The notes: generated by a model from the sequence alone, not told the origin. DNA of 64,000 nt from Sellimonas catena (GCF_045063725.1 NZ_CP173695.1), one strand, 5' to 3'. Positions 21,059-29,390 are shown, counted from the stretch's first letter. A program made the numbers and translations.

Positions 21059-21409
21059 ATGCTTATAAGCGAACGAATCTATCAATATCTTGAAGAAAAG
21101 GGAATGTCACAAATTGAATTTGCGAAAAGAACAGGTATATCTCAGAGTACAGTCAGTGACTGGAGGCGAAAGGGAACGAATCCTTCTGCGGATAAGATTA
21201 TGATCATATGTGAGGTGTTGGAAATTTCTCCATATGAGCTACTGTTGGAGACGGATAGTAAAAATCCCAAGGAATATAAGCAGATGGACTATGTTGTGAT
21301 TGACAAAAATTCAAGAGAATATGAGTTGATTCAAAAATATGAAAGGCTTGACCCGGGTGCACGGAAACGTTTAGATGGGTATTTGCAGGCTTTAAGTGAT
21401 ATGGAGTAG
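21059..21409 (+). CDS. XRE-family helix-turn-helix regulator
   Basis: The 116-residue protein has a classic N-terminal HTH (about residues 5-60: IYQYLEEKGMSQIEFAKRTG, then ISQSTVSDWRRKGTNPSADK). A linker and a short helical C-terminus (YELIQKYERLDPGARKRLDG) follow. ATG 21059 is chosen because GGAGAGG lies five bases upstream; a TTG at 21032 is in frame but lies in the tandem repeat. It is followed 21 bases later by a broken RhuM gene and probably belongs to a mobile-element regulatory set. Confidence 0.85.
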   Translation: MLISERIYQYLEEKGMSQIEFAKRTGISQSTVSDWRRKGTNPSADKIMIICEVLEISPYELLLETDSKNPKEYKQMDYVVIDKNSREYELIQKYERLDPGARKRLDGYLQALSDME

Positions 21410-21430
21410 AATGAAAGGAGGGAGAAACTT

Positions 21431-22275
21431 ATGGGGTATGAAAAAGAAATTGTTTTATTTGAGACAGAAGATAAGAGTATTGCGCTGCCAGTGTCAATAG
21501 AAAGTGATACAGTATGGCTTAGTGCTAATCAGATGTCTGTATTATTTGGAAGTGATGAAAAGACAATTCGGAAACATATAAATAATGTTTTCTCAGAAGA
21601 ACTCATAAGAGAAAACAACACGCAAAAAATGCGTGTTGTTGGAGTAAAGCAACCAGTTCCATTTTATACATCGGACGTAATTATCTCCGTCGGCTATCGT
21701 GTAAAATCTAAACGAGGCGTAGAGTTTCGACGCTGGGCGAATTCTGCATTAAAAGAGTAGAGAACAGTTTTGATTCGAAGCAGGTGCTGTCTGTAGTGGA
21801 ACGATATAGTCACGCGTTGGAACTACTGGATGCTTATGATCATCAGAATATGACACGACCTAAAGGCAATGAAGCTACCTATATTTTAACCTATGAGGAA
21901 TGCAGACGGGTAATTGACAGTATGCAATTCGCTGACAGCAGTTCTTTGTTTGGCAATGAAAAGGATGAATCTTTCAAAGGGAGCATTGGAGCAGTCTATC
22001 AAAGTTTTGGAGGAATGGATCTTTATCCTTCTCTGGAAGAGAAGGCGGAAAATTTATTATATTTTATCACGAAAAATTATAGTTTTACGGATGGAAATAA
22101 ACGGATAGCAGCTACCATATTTCTTTATTTTCTGGATAAAAATAACATATTGTTTCAAAACGGAGTAAAGCTGATCAATGATCATACTTTGGTCGCTCTG
22201 ACGATTATGATCGCAGAATCAAATCCGGAAGAAAAGGAAATGATGATCAGCGTGATTATGAACTGCCTGCAATAA
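21431..22275 (+). pseudogene. RhuM/Fic-family gene with internal deletion and frameshift
   Basis: The first frame (to 21760) encodes the RhuM N-terminus (SDEKTIRKHINNVFSEELI, then VISVGYRVKSKRGVEFRRWA). The second, in another frame from about 21740 to 22275, encodes the C-terminal Fic/Doc-like domain (FTDGNKRIAATIFLYFL). Intact relatives carry a connecting helix region between these parts, so some coding DNA is missing as well as the frame being shifted. The Fic-like motif here has KNYSFTDGNKR where classic Fic has HPFxDGN. Upstream AAAGGAGGGAG is a good ribosome-binding site for the first fragment. Confidence 0.7.
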
Positions 22276-22315
22276 ATGAAGAGTCTTTTTACCGAAAGCT
22301 ACGTCTTATAGGACA

Positions 22316-22702
22316 TTATTTCATACGCAGTGAAAAGCAGAACAGTTCCGTGATCTCTTCCAGGCTTTCCCGCTTTCCGTTTTTTAACCACATCAGTGCC
22401 GTATTATAGAGGGAGCCGATGTAGATATAGAGGCGGTACCGTTCGATAGAGGTATGGGGCATTGTTCCGGCGACCTCTTCGTGAAACTGATTGAGCATGT
22501 CCAGAATGATGGAGCCGTATCCGAAACGGTGCAGATCGAGGACGATCTGACCGTAGCGGCCGAAAAACTCAAACCCCATGCGGGCATTTTGGATGAGCTC
22601 TGTGATTGTGATCTGTGAGATACTTTTCTGCTCAAGCAGATACAGAAGTGCAGTAGCAATCTTTTCTTTTACCCGAAGATTTGCTTCTTTTCGCTTATCC
22701 AT
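22316..22702 (-). pseudogene. TetR-like regulator with in-frame internal deletion, 128 aa
   Basis: The N-terminus (MDKRKEANLRVKEKIATALL, then ISQITITELIQNAR) matches the first two helices of a TetR DNA-binding domain. The text then jumps from QNAR to GFEFFGRYGQIVLDLHRFG without the recognition helix. TetR proteins are usually 180-200 residues, so roughly 50-60 residues seem lost in frame. The start at 22702 is chosen for GGAGG eight bases upstream. The product may be made but should not bind DNA normally. Confidence 0.55.
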
Positions 22703-22742
22703 CCATCTGTCCTCCTGTATGTGAAACAAATTCAGCATTTTT

Positions 22743-22784
22743 GTATCACATCGGTGCGTTGTACCGTTTTTATGAATGTGATAC
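22743..22784. promoter_or_regulatory. Inverted-repeat operator candidate upstream of the TetR-like gene
   Basis: GTATCACAT (22743-22751) and ATGTGATAC (22776-22784) are perfect 9-bp arms 24 bases apart, and CACAT recurs at 22793-22797. The arms could be two half-sites of the regulator or its former operator. Confidence 0.45.
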
Positions 22785-22910
22785 GATTATCTCACATTTT
22801 ACTTTGAGACCACTTTGCTTGTCAAGAAACAGGTCTCCCGGCAGAGGGTAAAGTTACTTCGGGGAGCTTATAGGAGGAAAAGAAGATGAATGAGAATTTA
22901 AAGAAAGGAG

Positions 22911-23130
22911 AGTCCGCTCAGAAGAATATACAAAAAACAAAAGCTGAAAGTACAGAGACTTCATCGTAAGATAGATAACATCCGTACTGACTATATCAAT
23001 AAAACGGTAGCAGAGATCGTGAAAACCAAGCCATCTTATATAACCATTGAAGATTTGAATGTGTCAGGCATGATGAAGCACAGACATCTCTCGAAAGCTG
23101 TTGCATCACAGAAATTCGCGGAAGAAATAC
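22911..23130 (+). pseudogene. Internal fragment of an IS200/IS605 TnpB (OrfB)
   Basis: In the frame of 22923 the DNA encodes KLKVQRLHRKIDNIRTDYIN, then the RuvC-I region KPSYITIEDLNVSGMMKHRH and LSKAVASQKFAE. This is the middle of TnpB. The N-terminal half and the RuvC-II/III and zinc-finger parts are absent. A short unrelated frame with its own AGGAGG starts at 22885 and runs only 27 codons. Confidence 0.75.
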
Positions 23131-23131
23131 C

Positions 23132-23350
23132 GATGACATTTTCCTCGGTGAATATAAGAAGTCCTACAACATGGATCGTGATATTCTCGTATACGAGTCC
23201 GTGCCGGGAGAAGGCAGATCCTATCTGCAGCTTCAGAATTATTTTCAGGAAATATGGGATCTTTCCTGCTGTAAGCCTTTTAAGACAGGAGAGGAGAAGG
23301 AAACCATTCCGGTCCGCCAGCTTCTGTACAAAACAATAAAGGAAACACAG
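23132..23350 (+). pseudogene. Unidentified gene remnant
   Basis: In a frame different from the TnpB fragment, an open stretch encodes DDIFLGEYKKSYNMDRDILV and later RSYLQLQNYFQEIWDLSCCK, which looks like real protein sequence. It has no start codon context and runs into the terminator at 23351. I do not recognise the family. Confidence 0.35.
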
Positions 23351-23397
23351 AAAAGGTGGACACTGCGGTACCGAAGTACCGGTAGTGTCCACCTTTT
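23351..23397. terminator. Bidirectional terminator
   Basis: A 14-bp stem (AAAAGGTGGACACT with AGTGTCCACCTTTT) is topped by a GGTAC/GTACC stem and a CGAA loop. It serves the minus-strand rhodanese gene and insulates it from the decayed island. Confidence 0.8.
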
Positions 23398-23406
23398 CGT
23401 CTATGA

Positions 23407-23715
23407 TTATTCCACCTCATATTTCCATTCCATAATACCGCCAAAATCTTTGATATTTTGATATCCGAGGACGGCTAGTTTCTTTCCTGCGATTTTACTG
23501 CGCTGTCCGGAACGGCAATAGATTAAAAGCTCCTGATTCTTATCCGGAAGCTCCGGAATTTCACGGTTGGTGATGGAAGGATTTGGAACATTAATGGCAC
23601 CCGGGATATGTCCCTGTGCGTATTCTTCCGGATTTCGTACATCGACGATCAGAATGTCGTTCCTCTCATCCATCAGTTTTTTTGCTTCTTCCTGTGTAAT
23701 TTTTGTATATGACAT
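23407..23715 (-). CDS. Rhodanese-like domain protein
   Basis: A single rhodanese domain of 102 residues has the family landmarks VDVRNPEEYAQGHIPGAINV and the active-site loop YCRSGQRS with the catalytic cysteine at about residue 67. Such proteins carry sulfur as a persulfide. ATG 23715 follows GGAAGG on the minus strand; longer in-frame starts lack a ribosome-binding site. It is transcribed away from a molybdenum cofactor operon, and sulfur transfer is needed in that pathway, so a functional link is possible but inferred. Confidence 0.88.
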   Translation of the reverse strand: MSYTKITQEEAKKLMDERNDILIVDVRNPEEYAQGHIPGAINVPNPSITNREIPELPDKNQELLIYCRSGQRSKIAGKKLAVLGYQNIKDFGGIMEWKYEVE

Positions 23716-23745
23716 AAGCAGACCTTCCTTTCGGTTTTTTCTTAT

Positions 23746-23826
23746 AGTATACCATATTTGAGGAAAATTCTGTGACCAGGTCACAGAAAGAGAACGCTTT
23801 ACAGGGCATTGATCTTTTGCTATACT
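23746..23826. promoter_or_regulatory. Divergent promoters with a perfect 15-bp palindrome
   Basis: On the plus strand TTTACA (23798-23803), a 17-base spacer and TATACT (23821-23826) precede the cofactor operon. On the minus strand TATACT (23751-23746) precedes the rhodanese gene without a good -35. Between them TGTGACC-A-GGTCACA (23771-23785) is a perfect palindrome. It covers the position of the missing -35 box on the minus strand, at about -39, as a class II activator site would. The regulator is unknown; the half-site TGTGA resembles Crp/Fnr family sites but the spacing is one base shorter. Confidence 0.6.
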
Positions 23827-23889
23827 TGTACCAGTCGTTATGTTTTGAAAAACAGTACGGTATTAAAGAGAAGAACGGGGAGAAGAAAC

Positions 23890-24966
23890 ATGAAATTAGT
23901 CAGAACAGAAGATGCAGAGGGATGTATTTTATGCCATGACATCACGCAGATTATAAAGGACAAAAAGAAAGGACCGGTATTCAGAAAAGGACACATTGTC
24001 ACCAGGGAGGATATTCCGGTTCTTTTAAGTGTGGGGAAGGAGAATCTGTATGTCTGGGAGCAGGAAGAAGGGATGCTTCACGAAGATGAAGGAGCCGAGA
24101 TTCTGCGCAGGATCTGTCAGGGAGGAAGCAGTGCGGAGGCGGCCTTTGACGGAGCAGTAAAGTGCTTCCGGTATATGAGTGCGTCGGAAGCAAAGGAAGG
24201 TAAGATTGAGCTGACAGCGGAGACGGATGGACTTCTGAAAGTGGATTCCGGAGCCCTTTACCGGGTAAACTCCCAGGGGGAAATGATGATTGCCACACGA
24301 CACGGTAATACCGAGGTGAAAAAGGGCGACAAGCTTGCAGGGATGCGTGTCATCCCGCTTGTCATCGGAAAAGACAAGATGGACAGAGCGGAAAAAGCGG
24401 TGCAGGAGGAAAACGGCGGAGCGCCGATCCTTTCGATTTTGCCTTTCAGGGCAAAAAAGGCTGCCATCATCACGACCGGAAGCGAAGTTTATAAAGGACG
24501 GATCAAAGATACCTTCACTCCGGTACTGGAAGAAAAGCTCGGGCATTATCCGGTGGAGATTATCGGACATGCCGTATGCGATGACAAACCGGAGATGGTG
24601 ACAGAGGCGATTCTGCGTTTTCTCGGAGAAGGAGCGGATCTGGTGCTTTGTACCGGGGGAATGAGTGTAGACCCGGATGACAGGACGCCCCTTGCGATTA
24701 AAAATTCCGGCGCACGGATCGTATCCTATGGAGCTCCGGTGCTTCCGGGAGCCATGTTTCTGCTTTCTTATATGGAAGAAGGTCAGGCAGTCATGGGACT
24801 TCCGGGCTGCGTGATGTACGCAAAGAGGACGATCTTCGATCTGGTACTGCCAAGAGTACTGGCGGATGATCCGGTGACCGCAGAGGAGCTTGCACATCTC
24901 GGAGAGGGCGGACTGTGTCTGAACTGCCCGGTCTGCACCTATCCGAACTGCGGATTTGGAAAGTAG
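23890..24966 (+). CDS. Molybdopterin-binding protein with MoaB/Mog-like domain
   Basis: The 358-residue protein has an N-terminal region (about 1-190) and a C-terminal MoCF-binding domain. That domain contains IITTGSEVYKGRIKDTF, LCTGGMSVDPDD and GAPVLPGAMFLL, the pterin-binding motifs of the MogA/MoeA/CinA group. The extreme C-terminus carries a cysteine cluster (CLNCPVCTYPNCGFG) that may bind metal. It opens the cofactor operon, 11 bases before moaC, and may act in molybdate insertion or as a cofactor sensor. ATG 23890 has GGGGAGAAG upstream; upstream in-frame codons lie in the promoter region. Confidence 0.8.
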   Translation: MKLVRTEDAEGCILCHDITQIIKDKKKGPVFRKGHIVTREDIPVLLSVGKENLYVWEQEEGMLHEDEGAEILRRICQGGSSAEAAFDGAVKCFRYMSASEAKEGKIELTAETDGLLKVDSGALYRVNSQGEMMIATRHGNTEVKKGDKLAGMRVIPLVIGKDKMDRAEKAVQEENGGAPILSILPFRAKKAAIITTGSEVYKGRIKDTFTPVLEEKLGHYPVEIIGHAVCDDKPEMVTEAILRFLGEGADLVLCTGGMSVDPDDRTPLAIKNSGARIVSYGAPVLPGAMFLLSYMEEGQAVMGLPGCVMYAKRTIFDLVLPRVLADDPVTAEELAHLGEGGLCLNCPVCTYPNCGFGK

Positions 24967-24977
24967 GGAGAACAGAT

Positions 24978-25478
24978 ATGGAATTTACACATTTTGATGG
25001 AAGCGGAAACGCGGTGATGGTCGATATCGGAGAAAAAGCGGTGACCAGACGGGAGGCGTCGGCACAGGGCGAGATCGGTGTGTCCGAAGAGTGCTATCAG
25101 AAGATTCTGGAAGGAAGCATGAAAAAAGGAGACGTCCTTTCGGTAGCCCGGATTGCGGGAATCATGGGAGCGAAAAAGACAAGTGAGATCATTCCGCTTT
25201 GCCATGTGATCAGCCTGACGAAAGTGGCCGTGGATTTTGAGATGATCGGGGAACGAAAGGACCGGAATCCGAAGAAACGATACATCCGGGCAGTCTGTAC
25301 GGTGCGCTGCGAGGGTAAGACCGGCGTGGAGATGGAGGCTCTGACCGGAGTGAATACGGCGCTTCTTACAATCTATGATATGTGCAAGGCGGTAGATAAA
25401 AGCATGGAAATGACAGATATCTTTCTATGCAGAAAAAAAGGTGGTGCATCAGGAGACTATGAGCGGGCGGAAGATTGA
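24978..25478 (+). CDS. moaC: Cyclic pyranopterin monophosphate synthase MoaC
   Basis: MoaC converts the MoaA product 3',8-cyclo-GTP into cyclic pyranopterin monophosphate. The 166-residue protein carries the family signatures KKTSEIIPLCHVISLTKV and EALTGVNTALLTIYDMCKAV, with the conserved catalytic lysines and histidine. ATG 24978 has GGGAG upstream. The gene overlaps the start of moaA by 20 bases. It is in the second position of the cofactor operon. Confidence 0.95.
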   Translation: MEFTHFDGSGNAVMVDIGEKAVTRREASAQGEIGVSEECYQKILEGSMKKGDVLSVARIAGIMGAKKTSEIIPLCHVISLTKVAVDFEMIGERKDRNPKKRYIRAVCTVRCEGKTGVEMEALTGVNTALLTIYDMCKAVDKSMEMTDIFLCRKKGGASGDYERAED

Positions 25479-26436
25479 TTATCTCAGGATCTCCCTTACA
25501 GACCGGTGCAATCTCCGGTGCCGGTACTGTATGCCCCATGACATTGATTCTGTGCCGATGTCGGAGATCCTGACTTACGAGGAAATCCGTGAAATTACAA
25601 GGGTGGCGGCACAGGAAGGAATCCGTCATGTACGTGTGACAGGCGGGGAGCCTCTTGTACGGAAAGGATGTCCGGACTGTGTCCGGATGCTGAAAGCGAT
25701 TCCGGGAATTGAGACGGTTATGCTGACGACGAACGGGATTTGGCTAAGAAAATTTCTTCCGGATCTTCTCGAGGCAGGACTGGATGGAGTTAATATCAGC
25801 CTGGATACTCTGCAGAGAGAAAAGTACCGGGAGATTACCGGATATGACGGCCTGGAGGAAGTACTGAAGGCGGTGGAAGCCTGTGTCAGCGCAGGGATCC
25901 GGACCAAGATCAATGTGGCGGCAGCCAGAGAAATCAACGAGACGGAAATTCTGGATCTGGTACGTCTTTCGGAAAAGTGGCCGGTGGATGTACGGTTTAT
26001 CGAAATGATGCCGATCGGATACGGAAAAGAGTACCATGGACTGGACAACCGTCGGGTGCTTGAGATGATCAAAAACCGGTATCCGGATCTTCAGGAGGCG
26101 GCACCGGCAGCAGGTGCAGGATTTGGGCCTGCAGTGTATATGCAGATTCCGGGATTCCTTGGGAGGACGGGACTGATTTCTCCGATTCACGGAAAGTTCT
26201 GCCAAAGCTGCAACCGCCTGCGTCTTACAAGTACCGGAAAGCTGAAATACTGCCTTTGCTATGACGATGCGGAAGATCTGCGCTCTGTCATAAGAAGCGG
26301 GGAAACGCCGGAGGAAAAACAGGAACGGATCCGGAAGATTTTTCGTGCGGCGGGACAAAGAAAGCCGGCCGGGCACCGGTTTGAAGAGCCGGATCAGATC
26401 AGTGAGAAAAAAAGGATGAATGAGATAGGAGGATAA
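25459..26436 (+). CDS. moaA: GTP 3',8-cyclase MoaA
   Basis: This radical SAM enzyme rearranges GTP in the first step of molybdenum cofactor synthesis. It has the N-terminal 4Fe-4S motif DRCNLRCRYCMP (cysteines near 17, 21 and 24), the TGGEPL SAM-binding segment, and the second cluster motif CQSCNRLRLTSTGKLKYCLC near the C-terminus. The protein ends in Gly-Gly, as MoaA should. ATG 25459 follows AGGAG by three bases; GTG 25441 is an in-frame alternative without spacing to a ribosome-binding site. It overlaps moaC and is four bases from the next gene. Confidence 0.94.
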   Translation: MSGRKIDYLRISLTDRCNLRCRYCMPHDIDSVPMSEILTYEEIREITRVAAQEGIRHVRVTGGEPLVRKGCPDCVRMLKAIPGIETVMLTTNGIWLRKFLPDLLEAGLDGVNISLDTLQREKYREITGYDGLEEVLKAVEACVSAGIRTKINVAAAREINETEILDLVRLSEKWPVDVRFIEMMPIGYGKEYHGLDNRRVLEMIKNRYPDLQEAAPAAGAGFGPAVYMQIPGFLGRTGLISPIHGKFCQSCNRLRLTSTGKLKYCLCYDDAEDLRSVIRSGETPEEKQERIRKIFRAAGQRKPAGHRFEEPDQISEKKRMNEIGG

Positions 26437-26439
26437 CAG

Positions 26440-27390
26440 ATGGAAGAAAGAAAGACCGCCGGCAGAGTGCGGGCGATCTGCATCAGTGAAAAGCGCGGAA
26501 CCGAAAAGCATGCCGTGGCGGAAGCAAAGTTTGAGAAGGGATTCGGAATTGTGGGAGATGCCCATGCGGGACACTGGCACCGCCAGGTCAGCCTGCTCTC
26601 CTATGATAAAGTAAAGGAATTCAATTCCAGAGGCGCGGATGTGCAGGACGGAGCGTTCGGGGAAAATCTTGTCGTGGAGGATCTGGATTTTAGAAGCTTT
26701 CCGGTCGGGACAATTCTCCGGTGTCAGGATGTGGTTCTGCGGATGACACAGATCGGGAAGGAGTGCCACACCCACTGCCGGATTTACCATCGGATGGGCG
26801 AGTGCATCATGCCGGTGCAGGGCGTATTTGCCGAAGTCCTTTCCTCCGGAACCATTCAGACCGGAAGTATGATGACCGTCGAATTCCCGGCCAAAGACAG
26901 GCCGTTTACGGCGGCAGTGATCACGATGAGCGATAAAGGAAGTAAAGGGGAACGCAAAGATGAAAGCGGCCCGGCCATGAAAGAAGGGCTGACGGCGGCT
27001 GGATTTGATGTGGTAGAGGAATTGATTCTTCCAGATGAGAAGGCACTTTTGAAAAAAGAACTGATCCGGCTTTGCGACCAGCGGCAGGTCAGCCTGATTC
27101 TGACCAGCGGCGGAACCGGATTTTCTGAACGGGATACGACGCCGGAGGCGACAATGGAGGTCATGACCCGCAATGCACCAGGGATTGCGGAGGCGATCCG
27201 GGCCGAATCCATGAAATATACAAAAAGGGCCATGCTCTCCCGTGGAGCGTCGGTCATACGGGGCCAGACGCTGATTGTCAATCTTCCGGGAAGCCCGAAA
27301 GCAGTGCGGGAAAGTATGGAGATCATATTGGAGAGTGTACAGCACGGGCTAGGGATTCTTCGGGGATCCGAGTCGGAGTGTGCAAGATAA
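26440..27390 (+). CDS. MOSC domain fused to a MogA/MoaB-type domain
   Basis: Residues 1 to about 145 form a MOSC domain (GIVGDAHAGHWHRQVSLLSY and IGKECHTHC, with the cysteine expected for sulfur or cofactor handling). Residues from about 150 to 310 form a MogA-like pterin-binding domain (AAVITMSDKGSKGERKDESG and LTSGGTGFSERDTTPEA). The fusion would combine molybdopterin adenylylation with cofactor sulfuration or transfer in one polypeptide. GGAGG precedes the ATG by seven bases, and the gene follows moaA by three bases, so the operon is tightly packed. Confidence 0.9.
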   Translation: MEERKTAGRVRAICISEKRGTEKHAVAEAKFEKGFGIVGDAHAGHWHRQVSLLSYDKVKEFNSRGADVQDGAFGENLVVEDLDFRSFPVGTILRCQDVVLRMTQIGKECHTHCRIYHRMGECIMPVQGVFAEVLSSGTIQTGSMMTVEFPAKDRPFTAAVITMSDKGSKGERKDESGPAMKEGLTAAGFDVVEELILPDEKALLKKELIRLCDQRQVSLILTSGGTGFSERDTTPEATMEVMTRNAPGIAEAIRAESMKYTKRAMLSRGASVIRGQTLIVNLPGSPKAVRESMEIILESVQHGLGILRGSESECAR

Positions 27391-27418
27391 ATGCCAAAAA
27401 GGAAGGTGAGAAAAATCT

Positions 27419-28273
27419 ATGAAAAAACGGGTAATGCTGCTGCTTCTTGCAGCAATAATGGGACTTGCAATGATGGGATGCCAGTCTTCGGACGGAGGGG
27501 ACGGCGACAAGGCTTCCGAAAGCAATAAATCGCAGACGGAAGAGGATGGAACATCCGGGAGTAATCTGGAGGGAACCGTGACGCTTGCGGCTGCAGCTTC
27601 CCTGGAATATGCCTTTGAAGAGGAGCTGATTCCGGCATTTGAGGAGCAGTATCCGGATGTGAACATCGAAGGTGTCTATGATTCTTCCGGAAAGCTGCAG
27701 CAGCAGATCGAGTCCGGTCTTGCGGCAGATCTCTTTTTCTCAGCAGCGCCGACGCAGATGAATGCGCTGGAAGAGGAGGGGATGATTGACAGCGATACGA
27801 TTGTCAACCTGCTGGAAAACAAGATTGTACTGATTACCCCGGCTTCCTCCGACGCAGAGTTTTCCTCTTTTGAAGATATCGCCAATGCAGGTACGATAGC
27901 GGTCGGGGATCCGGAGAGCGTTCCGGTGGGACAGTATGCGCAGGAATCACTGACAAATCTTGGTCTCTGGGATACGGTTTCAGCAAAGGCAAGTTTTGGA
28001 ACGAATGTTACGGAAGTGCTGAACTGGGTGGCGGAGTCTTCTGCGGACTGTGGAATTGTCTATGCGACAGATGCGGCAACGACAGACAAAGTCAAAGTGG
28101 TGGCGGAGGCGCCGGCTGATTCACTGGAATCTCCGGTTCTGTATCCGGTGGCAATGACAAAGGATGCGCCAAACCAGGAGGCTGCCAGGGCATTTTACGA
28201 TTTTATTATCTCTGACGATGCGGTGTCCGTATTTGAGTCCTATGGATTTGCGGATTATCGCAGCGCCGAGTAG
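27419..28273 (+). CDS. modA: Molybdate ABC transporter substrate-binding lipoprotein ModA
   Basis: A type II signal peptide ends in AMMGC with the lipidated cysteine at residue 21, followed by a Ser/Asp/Glu-rich linker. The mature part has the ModA pattern: VTLAAAASLEYAFEEELIPA, YDSSGKLQQQIESGLAADLF and GDPESVPVGQYAQESL, with the serine and alanine backbone contacts expected for oxyanion binding. It would capture molybdate or tungstate outside the cell and deliver it to ModB. Confidence 0.92.
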   Translation: MKKRVMLLLLAAIMGLAMMGCQSSDGGDGDKASESNKSQTEEDGTSGSNLEGTVTLAAAASLEYAFEEELIPAFEEQYPDVNIEGVYDSSGKLQQQIESGLAADLFFSAAPTQMNALEEEGMIDSDTIVNLLENKIVLITPASSDAEFSSFEDIANAGTIAVGDPESVPVGQYAQESLTNLGLWDTVSAKASFGTNVTEVLNWVAESSADCGIVYATDAATTDKVKVVAEAPADSLESPVLYPVAMTKDAPNQEAARAFYDFIISDDAVSVFESYGFADYRSAE

Positions 28274-28288
28274 CAGGAGGAACAGGAG

Positions 28289-28960
28289 ATGGATTTTTCT
28301 CCGGTCTGGATTTCGCTTAAGACAACGGTATGTGCGTCTGTTATTACCTTTGTCATTGGGATTCTGGCAGCGTGGGCAGTCATGTTTATTAAGGGCAGGA
28401 AACTAAAAGCCGCGGTGGACGGGATTCTTACCATTCCGCTTGTACTCCCTCCGACGGTCGCGGGTTTCTTTCTGTTATGGCTTTTCGGGGCAAGACGCCC
28501 GATCGGGAGCTTTGTGGAGGAAGTTTTTGGTTTCCGGATTGCCTTTTCCTGGGTGGCGACAGTATTGTCTGCGGTTGTCGTTTCCTTCCCTCTGATGTAC
28601 CGCTCCGCAAAAGCGGGATTTGAACAGATTGACCAGAATATGATCGAGGAAGCAAAGATGCTGGGGCTCGGAAAATGGGGAATTCTCTGGAAGATTCTCT
28701 TCCCCTGCACATTTCCGTCCATTCTCTCCGGTATGATTTTATCAACGACAAGAGGTCTTGGAGAGTACGGGGCGACTGCCATGCTGGCGGGAAATATTCC
28801 CGGCAAGACAAGGACCCTGCCCCTTGCTGTTTATTCGGAAGTTGCAGGCGGCAATATGGACCGGGCGGCAGTGTACGTGGCGGTAATTCTGGTTATTGCA
28901 TTTCTGTCTGTCTGGGTAATGAATATGATGACAAAAGCAGAGCATGAGATTAAAATGTAG
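28289..28960 (+). CDS. modB: Molybdate ABC transporter permease ModB
   Basis: The 223-residue protein has five predicted membrane helices and the permease EAA loop EEAKMLGLGKWGILWKILFP, then FPSILSGMILSTTRGLGEYG. The length is normal for ModB, and no ATPase domain is fused. AGGAGG lies upstream and modA ends 15 bases before. The next gene is a ModE-like regulator instead of the expected modC, so the ATPase must be supplied from elsewhere. Confidence 0.92.
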   Translation: MDFSPVWISLKTTVCASVITFVIGILAAWAVMFIKGRKLKAAVDGILTIPLVLPPTVAGFFLLWLFGARRPIGSFVEEVFGFRIAFSWVATVLSAVVVSFPLMYRSAKAGFEQIDQNMIEEAKMLGLGKWGILWKILFPCTFPSILSGMILSTTRGLGEYGATAMLAGNIPGKTRTLPLAVYSEVAGGNMDRAAVYVAVILVIAFLSVWVMNMMTKAEHEIKM

Positions 28961-28998
28961 TTCAGGAACTTTTTAGAAAACATCGAAGGAGTGCGGTA

Positions 28999-29349
28999 AT
29001 GGAAGAAAAGATCCGGCCGGCTTTGCGGCTGACATTGGAAAAAGAAGAACGGTTTTTTGGCCCGGGGGTAGCAAGGATTCTGGAACTGATAGAAAAGAAA
29101 GGATCTATTCAAGGGGCCTGTAACGAGATGGGAATGTCCTATTCTAAAAGCTGGAAAATCATAAAACGGGCAGAGAAAGAGCTGGGATTTCATCTGCTGA
29201 GTTCCCATAACGGCGGAAATTCAGGAGGAAAAAGCGAACTGACGGAACAGGGAAGCCTGTTTCTGGCGCGTTACCGGGAGATGGAAAAGGAGCTTACGGA
29301 AAAGATGGAAGAATTGTTCGGCCAGTATTTCCCGCAGGAAAGTGATTAG
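28999..29349 (+). CDS. ModE-type winged-helix protein without molybdate-binding domains
   Basis: The 116-residue protein is the N-terminal DNA-binding part of ModE (LTLEKEERFFGPGVARILEL, then GSIQGACNEMGMSYSKSWKI and GGKSELTEQGSLFL). The TOBE domains that sense molybdate in proteobacterial ModE are absent. It lies 38 bases after modB with GAAGGAGT upstream and is probably a regulator of this uptake and cofactor operon, although sensing must work differently. Confidence 0.88.
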   Translation: MEEKIRPALRLTLEKEERFFGPGVARILELIEKKGSIQGACNEMGMSYSKSWKIIKRAEKELGFHLLSSHNGGNSGGKSELTEQGSLFLARYREMEKELTEKMEELFGQYFPQESD

Positions 29350-29390
29350 AGACAGATAAAATACAGAAGTGAAAAAGCAATCGGGACGGA

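Noticed and set aside
24025..24897. 290-codon minus-strand frame opposite the molybdopterin-binding gene
   Set aside because: It is antisense to a gene with clear domains and has no start context or homologous motif.
25744..27345. 533-codon open frame on the minus strand opposite moaA and the MOSC-Mog gene
   Set aside because: It is a mirror frame created by GC-rich third codon positions of two certain genes. The translation shows no domain and there is no ribosome-binding site.
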